Under the pieces are notes generated by a model. It ran no database searches and was not told where the DNA came from. It saw only the letters and a list, made by a program, of their open reading frames with translations. Made by a program: the position numbers and the translations under genes. From Prevotella sp. (GTDB lineage Bacteria > Bacteroidota > Bacteroidia > Bacteroidales > Bacteroidaceae), in contig JAIJUV010000001.1 of NCBI GenBank assembly GCA_022732315.1, forward strand, positions 1 through 59,746: a stretch of 59,746 nt of DNA. The letters are read 5' to 3'. Shown here in pieces: positions 33,192 through 42,310 of this stretch; positions within the stretch are counted from its first letter, which is position 1, and every line of letters starts with the position of its first letter.

Positions 33192-34502
33192 ATGGAGTCT
33201 TTCATCATAGAGGGCGGTCATCCGCTCAAGGGTACCATCACGCCACAGGGAGCCAAGAACGAGGCGCTGGAAGTGATTTGTACCACCATCCTTACCGATG
33301 AGCCAGTGCGCATCACCAATGTGCCTGACATCCTGGACGTGAACAACCTCATCAAGTTGCTCAAGGAAATTGGTGTCAAGGTTACCCAAAACAGTCGTCA
33401 TGACTATACATTCCAAAGTGATGAGCTGAACTTGGAATATCTCGACAGTCTGGAGTTCGTCAAGAAGTGTTCTTCGCTTCGTGGCAGCGTGCTCATGTTT
33501 GGACCTTTGCTTGGCAGATGTGGCAAGGCTACCATTGCCAAGCCGGGTGGCGACAAGATTGGTCGTCGCCGTCTTGATACCCATTTTCTGGGATTCAAGT
33601 ATCTGGGTGCCAGCTTTGTGCATGATGAGGAGCGCAATGTGTATCGGATTCAGGCCAAGAAGCTGAAGGGCTGCTATATGCTGCTCGATGAGGCTTCGGT
33701 TACGGGTACTGCCAATATCATCATGGCATCGGTGCTGGCAGAAGGTACCACCACCATCTACAATGCGGCATGTGAGCCATACATCCAGCAGCTCTGCCAT
33801 CTGCTCAACTCGATGGGTGCCCAGATTAGCGGTATTGCCAGCAACCTGCTCACCATCGTGGGTGTGAAGAAATTGCATGGTGCCGAGCATCGCATCCTGC
33901 CTGATATGATCGAGGTGGGTTCCTTCATCGGTATGGCTGCCATGTGTGGCGAGGGCATCCGCATCAAGGATGTGTCGGTCAAGAACCTGGGTATCATTCC
34001 TGATGCTTTCCGCCGTCTGGGCGTGAAGGTGAAGGTAGAGGGTGATGACCTCGTCATCCCTGAACAGAAGCACTATGTGGTAGATTCCTTTATCGACGGA
34101 ACCATCATGACGCTGGCAGATGCACCTTGGCCAGGACTTACGCCAGATCTTCTGTCTGTACTCCTGGTGGTGGCAACGCAAGCTCGTGGCAGCGTACTTT
34201 TCCATCAGAAGATGTTCGAGAGCCGCCTGTTCTTCGTGGATAAGCTTATCGACATGGGAGCCCAGATTATTCTCTGCGACCCTCACCGTGCCGTAGTGGT
34301 AGGTCACGACCATAAGATTAAGTTGCGTGCTGGCAGAATGACCAGTCCTGATATCCGTGCGGGTATTGCCTTGCTGATTGCTGCGATGAGTGCCAATGGT
34401 ACGAGCCGTATCGCCAACATCGCCCAAATCGACCGTGGTTACGAGGACATCGAACAGCGCCTCGATGCTTTGGGTGCCAAGATTACCCGTGTCTGCGACT
34501 AG
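33192..34502 (+). CDS. murA: UDP-N-acetylglucosamine 1-carboxyvinyltransferase, Asp-type active site
   Basis: First committed step of peptidoglycan synthesis: transfers enolpyruvate from PEP to UDP-GlcNAc. PEP/UDP-binding Lys22 and Asn23 are present in PQGAKNEAL. The loop residue that is Cys115 in E. coli is Asp121 here (KPGGDKIGRRRLDTH), a natural replacement known in Mycobacterium, Chlamydia and Borrelia that removes the target thiol of fosfomycin. The catalytic Asp near the C-terminal domain is in PGLTPDLLS. 436 residues. ATG 33192 is preceded by an A-rich region and not a strong Shine-Dalgarno. Confidence 0.95.
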   Translation: MESFIIEGGHPLKGTITPQGAKNEALEVICTTILTDEPVRITNVPDILDVNNLIKLLKEIGVKVTQNSRHDYTFQSDELNLEYLDSLEFVKKCSSLRGSVLMFGPLLGRCGKATIAKPGGDKIGRRRLDTHFLGFKYLGASFVHDEERNVYRIQAKKLKGCYMLLDEASVTGTANIIMASVLAEGTTTIYNAACEPYIQQLCHLLNSMGAQISGIASNLLTIVGVKKLHGAEHRILPDMIEVGSFIGMAAMCGEGIRIKDVSVKNLGIIPDAFRRLGVKVKVEGDDLVIPEQKHYVVDSFIDGTIMTLADAPWPGLTPDLLSVLLVVATQARGSVLFHQKMFESRLFFVDKLIDMGAQIILCDPHRAVVVGHDHKIKLRAGRMTSPDIRAGIALLIAAMSANGTSRIANIAQIDRGYEDIEQRLDALGAKITRVCD

Positions 34503-34545
34503 GTAAGTGAAGAGTGAAGAACGAAGAGTGAAGAATTCATTTGCT

Positions 34546-34594
34546 TTACTAATCATAAAGTTCAAAGTTCAAAATTCAAAGTTCAAAGTAAAGT
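34546..34594. repeat. Heptad repeat (GTTCAAA type) directly upstream of rimM
   Basis: Tandem GTTCAAA-like heptads followed by AAAGTAAAG immediately precede the rimM ATG. The reverse complement of the same ~45-bp unit occurs twice at 39315-39405, upstream of another start codon. Confidence 0.7.
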
Positions 34595-35116
34595 ATGATA
34601 AGACGAGACGAAGTATATAAGATAGGTAAGTTGGGCAAACCTCATGGTGTGAAGGGCGAGATAACTTTCGCCATCACCGATGATGTTTTCGACAGAGTGG
34701 ATGCTGAGTATCTGGTGCTCGACATCGATGGCATCCTCGTACCTTTCTATTTGGAGGAGTATCGCTTCAAGAACGATGAGAATGTGCTCGTGAAGTTTGA
34801 GGACATCGACACCCAGGAGCAGGCACGCAACTATACGGGTTGCGAGGTTTTTTTCCCTCGTCATCTTTCGGATAGCGACGGAGAGAACATGACTTGGGCA
34901 GAAATCATCGGTTTCAACCTGGTGGATTCCGTAAGTGGAAAATTGGTTGGAACACTCGACCGTGTAGATGATTCCACCCTCAATCTCCTCTTCGAGGTGA
35001 CAACCCCGGAAGGCGACGACATCCTCATTCCTGCCAGCAACGACCTCATCGAGGAAGTGAGTGCAGAAAAGAAGGAAATCAGAATGGCAATCCCCGAAGG
35101 ATTGCTTGACTTATAA
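34595..35116 (+). CDS. rimM: Ribosome maturation factor RimM
   Basis: Binds ribosomal protein S19 and helps mature the 30S head. N-terminal beta-barrel start VYKIGKLGKPHGVKGEI, including the G-x-x-H-G-x-x-G-E pattern, then FYLEEYRFKNDENVLVKFEDIDTQEQA. PRC-barrel at the C-terminus with DDILIPASNDLIEEV. 173 residues is usual. It precedes dxr by eight bases and is probably cotranscribed with murA, dxr and rseP. Confidence 0.94.
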   Translation: MIRRDEVYKIGKLGKPHGVKGEITFAITDDVFDRVDAEYLVLDIDGILVPFYLEEYRFKNDENVLVKFEDIDTQEQARNYTGCEVFFPRHLSDSDGENMTWAEIIGFNLVDSVSGKLVGTLDRVDDSTLNLLFEVTTPEGDDILIPASNDLIEEVSAEKKEIRMAIPEGLLDL

Positions 35117-35124
35117 ATGATATA

Positions 35125-36294
35125 ATGATGAAGAAACAACAAATATGTATTCTCGGTTCTACGGGAAGTATCGGTACACAGGCGCTGGATGTCATCGAGC
35201 AGCATAGTGACCTTTACGAGGTGTATTGCCTCACCGCTAACAACCGAGTGCAGGAACTTGCCGAGCAGGCTCGCAAGTTCCACCCGGCTGCTGTGGTCAT
35301 AGCCAATGAGGCTCGCTACGAGGAGCTGAAGGATATGCTTAGTGACGAACCTGATATCAAGGTTTATGCTGGTGCACAGGCTCTCTGTGATATCGTGCAG
35401 GCTGAACCTATCGATATGGTGCTTGCTTCCATGGTGGGATTCTCGGGCTTGGAGCCAACCATCCATGCCATCAAGGCCCGCAAGAAGATCTGTCTTGCCA
35501 ACAAGGAGACCCTCGTGGTGGCGGGTGAGCTGATCTGCAATCTTGCCCAGGAGTATCATGTGCCTATCCTTCCTGTGGATAGTGAGCATAGTGCCATCTT
35601 CCAGAGTCTGGTAGGCGAGGGCGACAACGAGGTGGAGAAACTTCTCCTCACCTGTTCGGGCGGTCCTTTCCGCAACTTTACCCACGAACAGCTGGAGAAG
35701 GTGACTGCTGCCGATGCCCTCAAGCATCCAACCTGGGATATGGGTGCCAAGATTACCATCGACTCTGCTTCTCTGATGAACAAGGGTTTTGAGGTAACAG
35801 AAGCAAAGTGGCTCTTTGGCGTTCCTGCCGAGAAGATAGAGGTGCTGATTCATCCGCAGAGCATCGTGCATAGTGCCGTGCAGTTTGCCGATGGAGCGGT
35901 AAAGGCTCAGTTGGGCGTGCCGGATATGCGCCTGCCTATCCAGTATGCCTTCTCTTTCCCACAGCGTCTGCATCTCAATGGCGACCGTCTCGACCTCTTC
36001 AAGGCTCAGGACTTGCAGTTCTTCGAGCCAGACTACAAGAAGTTCAAGTGTCTCCAGCTTGCCTTCGATGCCATTAAGAAAGGTGGTAACATGTCGTGCA
36101 TAGTGAATGCAGCCAACGAGATTGTGAATGCCGGTTTCCGCAAGGGCGAATGTGGCTTCCTCCAGATGGCGGATATCATCGAAGAAACCATGGCGAAGGC
36201 CACCTTCGATAGCAATCCAGATCTCGATGTTTATCTGCACACAGATGCTGAGGCTCGCCGCATAGCCACAGAGCTGATGAAAGTTAAAAGTTAA
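35125..36294 (+). CDS. dxr: 1-deoxy-D-xylulose 5-phosphate reductoisomerase
   Basis: NADPH-dependent conversion of DXP to MEP, the committed step of the MEP pathway. NADPH loop ILGSTGSIGTQALDVI; the metal- and substrate-binding stretch LPVDSEHSAIFQ; the flexible loop containing PTWDMGAKITIDSASLMNKG, with conserved Trp and Met, and VLIHPQSIVHSAV. 389 residues. Two ATGs are possible (35125 or 35128). It is the known target of fosmidomycin. Confidence 0.96.
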   Translation: MMKKQQICILGSTGSIGTQALDVIEQHSDLYEVYCLTANNRVQELAEQARKFHPAAVVIANEARYEELKDMLSDEPDIKVYAGAQALCDIVQAEPIDMVLASMVGFSGLEPTIHAIKARKKICLANKETLVVAGELICNLAQEYHVPILPVDSEHSAIFQSLVGEGDNEVEKLLLTCSGGPFRNFTHEQLEKVTAADALKHPTWDMGAKITIDSASLMNKGFEVTEAKWLFGVPAEKIEVLIHPQSIVHSAVQFADGAVKAQLGVPDMRLPIQYAFSFPQRLHLNGDRLDLFKAQDLQFFEPDYKKFKCLQLAFDAIKKGGNMSCIVNAANEIVNAGFRKGECGFLQMADIIEETMAKATFDSNPDLDVYLHTDAEARRIATELMKVKS

Positions 36295-36319
36295 AAGTAA
36301 ATAAGTTCAAAGTAAATAA

Positions 36320-37702
36320 ATGGAAGTATTTTTGATCAAAGCGTTGCAGCTGATGCTGTCGCTTTCCATCTTGGTGCTGCTCCATGAGGGCGGACACTTC
36401 TTCTTCTCCAAACTCTTCGGCGTAAGAGTAGAGAAGTTCTATCTGTTCTTCGACCCATGGTTCCATCTTTTCGAGTTCAAGCCAAAGAACTCTGATACCA
36501 CTTACGGTTTGGGATGGTTGCCTCTCGGAGGATATTGCAAGATTTCGGGTATGATTGACGAGAGTTTCGATACCGAGCAGATGAAACAGCCAGAACAGCC
36601 ATACGAGTTCCGCAGCAAGCCAGCCTGGCAGCGTCTGCTCATCATGGTGGGTGGTGTGCTGGTCAACTTCGTGTTGGCGCTCTTCATCTATTCGATGATT
36701 CTCTTCCACTGGGGCGATGATTATGTTTCTACCAAGGACATGACCCAGGGTATGAAGTTCAATACCGAGGCCAAGGCGCTTGGATTCCAGGATCATGATA
36801 TCCTGGTGGGTACAGAGAAGGGCGAGTTCAAGACCTTCGACGGCGATATGTATCGCGATATTTCTACCGCCTCTCGTGTGGATATCATCCGTAATGGCAA
36901 GCCGATGAGCCTGAATTTGCCGGGCGATCTCGACATGCTGAGCATGATTAAGGAGAGTCCTCGCTTCGTAGAGGTTTATATTCCGCTTCAGATTGACAGC
37001 GTGATGAAGGATTCTCCTGCCAGCAAGCTTGGTTTGGCTAAGGGCGATAAGATTCTGGCGATTAATGGCAAGAAGGTAGAGTCGTTCAACGACTTCCAGT
37101 TGGAGTTGGGACGTGTTGGAGATGTGCTTGCATCTGCTTCAACCCATCAGGATAGCGTAAAGGCATTAACAGCCAGCGTTGAGTATATGAAGGCTTCTGG
37201 CGATACCTTGAAGAACAATGTCCTGTTGTTGGCAGATAAGGAGAATGTGAAGTTTGGCTTCTACAATCATCCTGTGATGCTCGATTACAAGGTAACCCAT
37301 ATCAGTTATGGTTTCTTCCAGAGTTTCCCTGCCGGTATCAAGTATGGCTGGAACGTCTTGGCAGGCTACGTAGGTGATATGAAGTATGTGTTCTCCAAGG
37401 AAGGAGCCAAGAGTTTGGGCGGTTTCGGAGCTTTGGGCAGCTTGTTCCCTTCTATGTGGGATTGGCATGCTTTCTGGATGATGACCGCATTCCTGAGCAT
37501 TATTCTGGCGTTTATGAACATCCTGCCTATTCCTGCATTGGATGGTGGTCATGTGTTCTTCCTCCTTTATGAGATGATTACTGGTCGCAAGCCTGGCGAT
37601 AAGTTCATGGAACGTGCCGAGTATGTAGGTTTCGGTATTCTCGTCTTGCTGTTGGTGGTAGCCAACCTGAACGATGTTTTGCGATTCTTCGGAATCATGT
37701 AA
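36320..37702 (+). CDS. rseP: RIP site-2 protease RseP
   Basis: Inner-membrane zinc protease that cleaves transmembrane substrates such as anti-sigma factors. HEGGH (residues 22-26) is the HExxH zinc motif in helix 1, and NILPIPALDGGHVFF near residue 405 provides the third ligand Asp. Between them are PDZ-like domains, with VMKDSPASKLGLAKGDKILAINGKKV typical of PDZ. 460 residues. The start ATG 36320 is preceded by a GTTCAAAGTAAA heptad-type spacer, the same type that precedes rimM. Confidence 0.94.
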   Translation: MEVFLIKALQLMLSLSILVLLHEGGHFFFSKLFGVRVEKFYLFFDPWFHLFEFKPKNSDTTYGLGWLPLGGYCKISGMIDESFDTEQMKQPEQPYEFRSKPAWQRLLIMVGGVLVNFVLALFIYSMILFHWGDDYVSTKDMTQGMKFNTEAKALGFQDHDILVGTEKGEFKTFDGDMYRDISTASRVDIIRNGKPMSLNLPGDLDMLSMIKESPRFVEVYIPLQIDSVMKDSPASKLGLAKGDKILAINGKKVESFNDFQLELGRVGDVLASASTHQDSVKALTASVEYMKASGDTLKNNVLLLADKENVKFGFYNHPVMLDYKVTHISYGFFQSFPAGIKYGWNVLAGYVGDMKYVFSKEGAKSLGGFGALGSLFPSMWDWHAFWMMTAFLSIILAFMNILPIPALDGGHVFFLLYEMITGRKPGDKFMERAEYVGFGILVLLLVVANLNDVLRFFGIM

Positions 37703-37751
37703 GAGATAGATAGGAAATACGAAAAGAAAATCGGATAAGAAATCAGATTTT

Positions 37752-37784
37752 AAATCGATAAGAAATCGATAAGAAATCGATAAG
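37752..37784. repeat. Three 11-bp direct repeats
   Basis: AAATCGATAAG occurs three times with an 11-bp period (37752, 37763, 37774), placing the ATCGAT palindrome once per helical turn. A degenerate earlier copy is seen just upstream. It runs into the terminator hairpin that follows. Confidence 0.75.
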
Positions 37785-37837
37785 ACATAAAAAAAGATGT
37801 GCTAGATTTTTCTAGCACATCTTTTTTTATGTCTTAT
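37780..37837. terminator. Bidirectional terminator, 27-bp perfect stem
   Basis: Bases 37780-37806 and 37811-37837 are perfectly complementary with a TTTT loop. A7 and T7 runs lie inside the two arms, so it works as a terminator for rseP (plus) and the M23 peptidase (minus), whose stop codon is 25 bases away. Confidence 0.9.
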
Positions 37838-37861
37838 ATTTATGTAGCTCTTATCTTAAGA

Positions 37862-38809
37862 TTAAGAGTAGCGGATAATCTGACCAGGAAGAAGCTTCTT
37901 GTCCTTTCTGTAACCGTTGAGGCGGCAAATCTTTTCTACGCTTACGCCACGCTTCTCTGCGATGCTCATGAGCGTCTCGCCAGGCTTAACCTTGTGGTAA
38001 AGCTTTTCGCCAGAAGGGCTGGCAGAATATCTGCCCACTTCGCCACCGTTAACCTGCTCTCTGGTGTAACCGCCGTTGCCAACCTTGCCACGGGCAGCGT
38101 TAGCCTCAGCATACTCGTTCTCGTAACTGTCACGCTTGAAATCGTAGAAATCGCCAGTGACATCCTGGTTGCGGAAATCGAAGAACAGGGCTGGGTTCAA
38201 TGCCACACCACAGAGACGGGTCTCGAAATGGAGGTGCGAACCTGTGCTTCGACCTGTATTACCACCCAAGCCAATCACTTCTCCAGCTCTTACTTCCTGA
38301 TTCTCGGAAACGAGCTGCGCAGAGAGATGACCGTAGATGGTCTCCAAACCATTGTTGTGACGAATTACGATGAACTTTCCGTAACCACCTCTGTCATATC
38401 TTACGATGCGAACCTTGCCTGAGAAGGCAGCGTGGATTGAGTCGCCAATATAAACCTTGATGTCCATACCTTTATGTTGGCGGCCAAAGCTAGCACGGTA
38501 ACCGAAGTTACTTGTGACAACACGACTAGATGTTGGCATGCAGAAATGACGGAGATCTATGCGATAACGTTCAGGCAATGCGGTTGCCTTGTGGGCATAC
38601 TTGTTAGAGAAATCTTCGTACAACTCAGCAGAAGGATTTTCTCTATCTTCCATCAATCGATAATGTGATACTGCAAGAGTATCCAATGATTTCATACGGT
38701 GGTCTACTGGTGCTTGTCTTGCCAACAGATCTTGTCCGCAAACCGGAACAGTTGTTAACGCCAACAACGCCACGACCGAAATCTTCTTTATTTGCTTTTT
38801 TAAACTCAT
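37862..38809 (-). CDS. M23 peptidase with C-terminal LysM
   Basis: Periplasmic peptidoglycan endopeptidase (LytM/lysostaphin type). Signal peptide about residues 1-25 (ALTTVPVCGQ). The M23 domain has zinc ligands His112 and Asp116 (RQHKGMDIK) and His194 (SHLHFE), with His161 in YGHLSAQ. A LysM repeat at the C-terminus (LYHKVKPGETLMSIAEKRG…VEKICRLNG) binds glycan chains. 315 residues. It resembles known Bacteroidetes M23-LysM proteins. It faces rseP across a shared terminator. Confidence 0.92.
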   Translation of the reverse strand: MSLKKQIKKISVVALLALTTVPVCGQDLLARQAPVDHRMKSLDTLAVSHYRLMEDRENPSAELYEDFSNKYAHKATALPERYRIDLRHFCMPTSSRVVTSNFGYRASFGRQHKGMDIKVYIGDSIHAAFSGKVRIVRYDRGGYGKFIVIRHNNGLETIYGHLSAQLVSENQEVRAGEVIGLGGNTGRSTGSHLHFETRLCGVALNPALFFDFRNQDVTGDFYDFKRDSYENEYAEANAARGKVGNGGYTREQVNGGEVGRYSASPSGEKLYHKVKPGETLMSIAEKRGVSVEKICRLNGYRKDKKLLPGQIIRYS

Positions 38810-38996
38810 ACTACTTTTTATATTTGCTTTTTAGGTCGATGTCAATAAGCGCAAAATCATAAAAGAAATTCTGCAAAAACTGCGTTGGTAAATACCTTAA
38901 GGTGCAGTTTTGTTATATAGACGTTGCAAATATAACAAAAATATTCCAATTAACAAAGGCTGTTAACGCCAACTGCCTTATATTTAACGTGACTGG

Positions 38997-39314
38997 TTAA
39001 CTTTTAACTTTTGTTAGGAATCTGAGTAGCGCCACAGCGGGTGAGTGCCCCATGAAGATGTATTTCTTCACTTCCGGGCTTGTAAAGCGGAGACATTCCT
39101 GATAAGCACGGTAGAGATCATCGAGATTGATAGTGAATTCCTTACCCGATGTCTCCCTGATTCCGATAATCATTTTAGCCGTTACGTGAAGTTTGATGTA
39201 TCTGATGCCCGTAACGCTTTCTATCTCTTTTAACTCCATCAGATAGGCTCGCATCTCGTCCATGCTGAGGTCGGGGCGAGGCTCCCTGATGGCTGGCTTT
39301 CGTCTTCTATCCAT
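38997..39314 (-). CDS. Small protein of unknown function
   Basis: 105 residues, basic N-terminus (MDRRRKPAIREPRPDLS), then a mixed alpha/beta stretch (RYIKLHVTAKMIIGIRET, FTINLDDLYRAYQECLRF) and a C-terminal helix (SPAVALLRFLTKV). No signal or membrane segment is seen. The composition and ordered look suggest a real gene; I do not recognise the family. Its ATG is directly preceded, on its own strand, by the same GTTCAAAGTA spacer as rimM. Confidence 0.6.
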   Translation of the reverse strand: MDRRRKPAIREPRPDLSMDEMRAYLMELKEIESVTGIRYIKLHVTAKMIIGIRETSGKEFTINLDDLYRAYQECLRFTSPEVKKYIFMGHSPAVALLRFLTKVKS

Positions 39315-39460
39315 TACTTTGAACTTTGAATTTTGAACATTGAACTTTATGATTACTCTTTACTTTGAACATTGAACTTTGAGCTTTGAACTTTATGATT
39401 ACTCTTAACTATAAACTATAAACTCTTAACTATAAACTTTTAACTGTAAACTCTAAACTC
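39315..39460. repeat. Heptad-repeat tract with 46-bp tandem duplication
   Basis: Two ~46-bp units (39315-39360 and 39361-39406), each built from TTTGAAC-like heptads and ending CTTTATGATTACTCTT, followed by AACTATAAACT-type heptads up to the recG stop codon. It is the inverse of the block before rimM. Confidence 0.75.
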
Positions 39461-39462
39461 TC

Positions 39463-41559
39463 CTAGCTGATTGCCGCCCAGTTGATATTCGTTTTCTTGA
39501 GTTCTCTGAGTCTATTCCATAAGATGGAGTTCTGAGGCTTCTCGCAGAGAGGGTCGTTGTCGATGATGGCCTGTGCTTCTGTACGCGCCAGTTGAACCAG
39601 CTGACCATCCTTGGCTATATTCGCTATTTTCAGGTCGAATGCCATGCCACTCTGCTGCGTTCCTTCCAGGTCGCCAGGACCACGGAGCTTCAGGTCGGCT
39701 TCGGCAATCTGGAAACCGTCATTCGTATCACACATGATGTCAATGCGTTTGCGGGTTTCTTCCGATAGCTTGTAGTTCGTAACCAGAATGCAGTAGCTCT
39801 GGTCGCTGCCACGTCCCACTCTGCCCCTCAGCTGGTGAAGCTGCGAGAGACCGAAGCGCTGTGCGTCGAGGATTACCATCACCGAAGCATTAGGCACATT
39901 CACACCCACTTCTATCACGGTGGTGGCAACGAGTATCTGGGTCTCTCCCTTCACGAAGCGCTCCATCTCCTCTTCCTTCTCGGCAGATTTCATCTTGCCA
40001 TGAATCTTGCTGAGGCTGAATTCCGGAAAGGCTTGCTTCAGCGTCTCATAACCTTCCTCCAGATTCTTCAGGTCCATCTTCTCACTCTCCTTGATGAGCG
40101 GGAAGACGACGTAAACCTGTCTGCCCAACTCTATCTGGCGACGGATGCTCTGGTAGAGACTCGTCAACTGGTTGTCGAACTTATGAAGGGTTCTTACGGG
40201 CTTTCTGCCTGGAGGCAACTGGTCTATCACGCTCACATCCAGGTCGCCATAAATGGTCATGGCGAGGGTACGCGGGATAGGGGTGGCTGTCATTACCAGC
40301 ACATGAGGCGGATTGGCACTCTTTGCCCATAATCGGGCACGTTGCTCCACGCCGAAGCGATGCTGCTCGTCAATCACGGCAATGCCCAGGCGGCAGAATG
40401 CCACGGGGTCTTCGAGCACGGCATGCGTACCTATCAGTATCTGTACGGCGCCGGTGGCGAGACCGTCCAGAATCTCCTTGCGCTTCTTGCCCTTCACGAT
40501 GCCCGTCAGCAGTTCCACCCGGATATCCATCCCTTTCAGAAATTCACGGATGGTTTGCAGATGCTGCTCGGCAAGAATCTCGGTAGGTGCCATGAGGCAT
40601 GCCTGGTAACCGTTGTCCAGGGCTATGAGCATGGTCATCAGAGCCACGAGCGTCTTGCCCGAGCCCACGTCGCCTTGCAGCAGTCGGTTCATCTGCTTGC
40701 CGCTGCACATGTCGGCTCGTATCTCGTGCATCACCCTTTTCTGGGCGCCCGTCAGTTCGAAGGGCAGGTTGTGGTTATAGAAGCCGTTGAAGATGTCGCC
40801 GATGCGATTGAATACGTAGCCGCGGTATTTGCGGCGCTGGTCGCTTGCGTACCTTAATATATTAAGCTGCACATAGAAGAGCTCCTCGAATTTCAGTCTT
40901 ACCTGCGCCTTCTGCATCTCCTGATGCGAATGTGGATAATGAATCATTCGCAAGGCGGCATCACGGGATACGAGATGCAGACGGTTGATGAGGAAATCGG
41001 GCAGCGTCTCGGGCAGGGGAGGGAGGATGCGCACCAGACTCTTGGTTATCTTCTCGATGCTTCGTGAAGAGTAGCCACGCTTTTTCATCAACTCGGTCAT
41101 GCCGTAGAAGGGTTGCATGCCCATCTCCGTAATCTGCAGTTTGCTGGCATCATCGATATCGGGATGCGTAAACTGGAAGCGGCCTCCATAGACCGATGGT
41201 TTTCCGAAGACGATGTATTCGGTGCCCACCTTGAAGTTCTTCAGAATGTATTGGGTGCCCCGGAACCAGATGAGGTCTGCCACGCCGTAACCATCCGAGA
41301 AGTGGGCCACCAGCATGCTGTTGCGCTTGCCCGTGTCTCTCTCCTCGTAACTCAGAATCTTTCCCTTAATCTGCACGTATGGCATGTCGGGGGTGAGCTC
41401 GCTGATGTGGAATATCTTCGAGCGGTCTACGTATTTATATGGGAAGTATTCCAGCAAGTCACCATAAGAGTTGATACCGAGCTCTTTGCTCAGTATCTCT
41501 TTCGTCTTGGGTCCCACGTTGGGCAGGAACTTGATGTCTTGATCTAGAATACTACTCAT
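39463..41559 (-). CDS. recG: ATP-dependent DNA helicase RecG
   Basis: Branch-migrating helicase that rescues stalled forks. N-terminal wedge/OB domain (about residues 1-230), then helicase lobes with Walker A LLQGDVGSGKTLVALM, the DEQH box AVIDEQHRFGVEQR, TATPIPRTLAM, and the C-terminal LHQLRGRVGRGSDQSYC. 698 residues is standard. Followed by ispD 27 bases upstream on the same strand, so ispD-recG share a transcript. Confidence 0.96.
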   Translation of the reverse strand: MSSILDQDIKFLPNVGPKTKEILSKELGINSYGDLLEYFPYKYVDRSKIFHISELTPDMPYVQIKGKILSYEERDTGKRNSMLVAHFSDGYGVADLIWFRGTQYILKNFKVGTEYIVFGKPSVYGGRFQFTHPDIDDASKLQITEMGMQPFYGMTELMKKRGYSSRSIEKITKSLVRILPPLPETLPDFLINRLHLVSRDAALRMIHYPHSHQEMQKAQVRLKFEELFYVQLNILRYASDQRRKYRGYVFNRIGDIFNGFYNHNLPFELTGAQKRVMHEIRADMCSGKQMNRLLQGDVGSGKTLVALMTMLIALDNGYQACLMAPTEILAEQHLQTIREFLKGMDIRVELLTGIVKGKKRKEILDGLATGAVQILIGTHAVLEDPVAFCRLGIAVIDEQHRFGVEQRARLWAKSANPPHVLVMTATPIPRTLAMTIYGDLDVSVIDQLPPGRKPVRTLHKFDNQLTSLYQSIRRQIELGRQVYVVFPLIKESEKMDLKNLEEGYETLKQAFPEFSLSKIHGKMKSAEKEEEMERFVKGETQILVATTVIEVGVNVPNASVMVILDAQRFGLSQLHQLRGRVGRGSDQSYCILVTNYKLSEETRKRIDIMCDTNDGFQIAEADLKLRGPGDLEGTQQSGMAFDLKIANIAKDGQLVQLARTEAQAIIDNDPLCEKPQNSILWNRLRELKKTNINWAAIS

Positions 41560-41586
41560 ATAATTTACAATTAATAATTTATAGTT

Positions 41587-42261
41587 TTATTTCTCGTTGA
41601 GCAATGCTTCGGCAATCTTGATGTCGAATGGGGTGGTAATCTTGATGTTCTCTCGATTTCCCTCTACCATTGCCACCTGACAGCCGAGACTTTCTACCAC
41701 CGATGCATCGTCGGTGAACTGCTCCTTATATTCCTGGTTGAATGCCTGTTTTGCCAGTCCTATATCAAAGGCCTGAGGCGTCTGTACCACACGGTAGTCG
41801 CTGCGGAGCACGTTCTTGCCGCCGCCGTGCTGGTCGATGTAGCGCAGGGTATCAGTCACGGCATACACAGGGATGGCTGCGTATTCCTCGCGTGCCGTCT
41901 CGAAGCATTCCTCGATAACCTCTTTAGATACGAATGGGCGAACGCCGTCGTGGATGCCCACTACGCCATCCTCGTTGTCTGGGATGAGCGCCAATCCGTT
42001 CTTGGAAGAGTGGAAGCGGGTTTCGCCGCCATTGGCTATCTGGTGCTTGATGTCGAAGTGGTACTCCTCGCAGAGCTGGTGCCAGTATGCCTGCTGGCTC
42101 TCTGGCAGAACCAGGATGATGTTCAGCTCTGGGTCGTACTCATGAAAGCGCTCGATGGTGCGCATCAGGATAGGTTTGCCTGCCACTGGCAGAAATTGTT
42201 TGGGAATCTCGCTTCCCATGCGGAGGCCCTTGCCTCCGGCTACTATGATAACGTAATCCAC
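41587..42261 (-). CDS. ispD: 2-C-methyl-D-erythritol 4-phosphate cytidylyltransferase
   Basis: MEP-pathway enzyme making CDP-ME from CTP and MEP. CTP loop [17 protein letters not shown], conserved [18 protein letters not shown] and [18 protein letters not shown]. 224 residues. It uses a GTG start (42261). Unlike the paralogue at 11632-12348 it is in a housekeeping context next to recG, so this copy is taken as the true IspD. Confidence 0.93.
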   Translation of the reverse strand: MDYVIIVAGGKGLRMGSEIPKQFLPVAGKPILMRTIERFHEYDPELNIILVLPESQQAYWHQLCEEYHFDIKHQIANGGETRFHSSKNGLALIPDNEDGVVGIHDGVRPFVSKEVIEECFETAREEYAAIPVYAVTDTLRYIDQHGGGKNVLRSDYRVVQTPQAFDIGLAKQAFNQEYKEQFTDDASVVESLGCQVAMVEGNRENIKITTPFDIKIAEALLNEK

Positions 42262-42310
42262 GGTGATACTAATTAATAGTTTATAATTTATAGTTTATAG
42301 TTTATAGGGC

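Noticed and set aside
33156..34565. Long minus-strand open frame (469 codons) opposite murA
   Set aside because: The plus-strand frame is a clear MurA; the antisense product is His/Gln/Thr-rich low-complexity text with no domain, as expected for a shadow frame.
34861..36240. Long minus-strand open frame (459 codons) opposite rimM/dxr
   Set aside because: It spans two genuine genes on the other strand and shows no recognisable domain.
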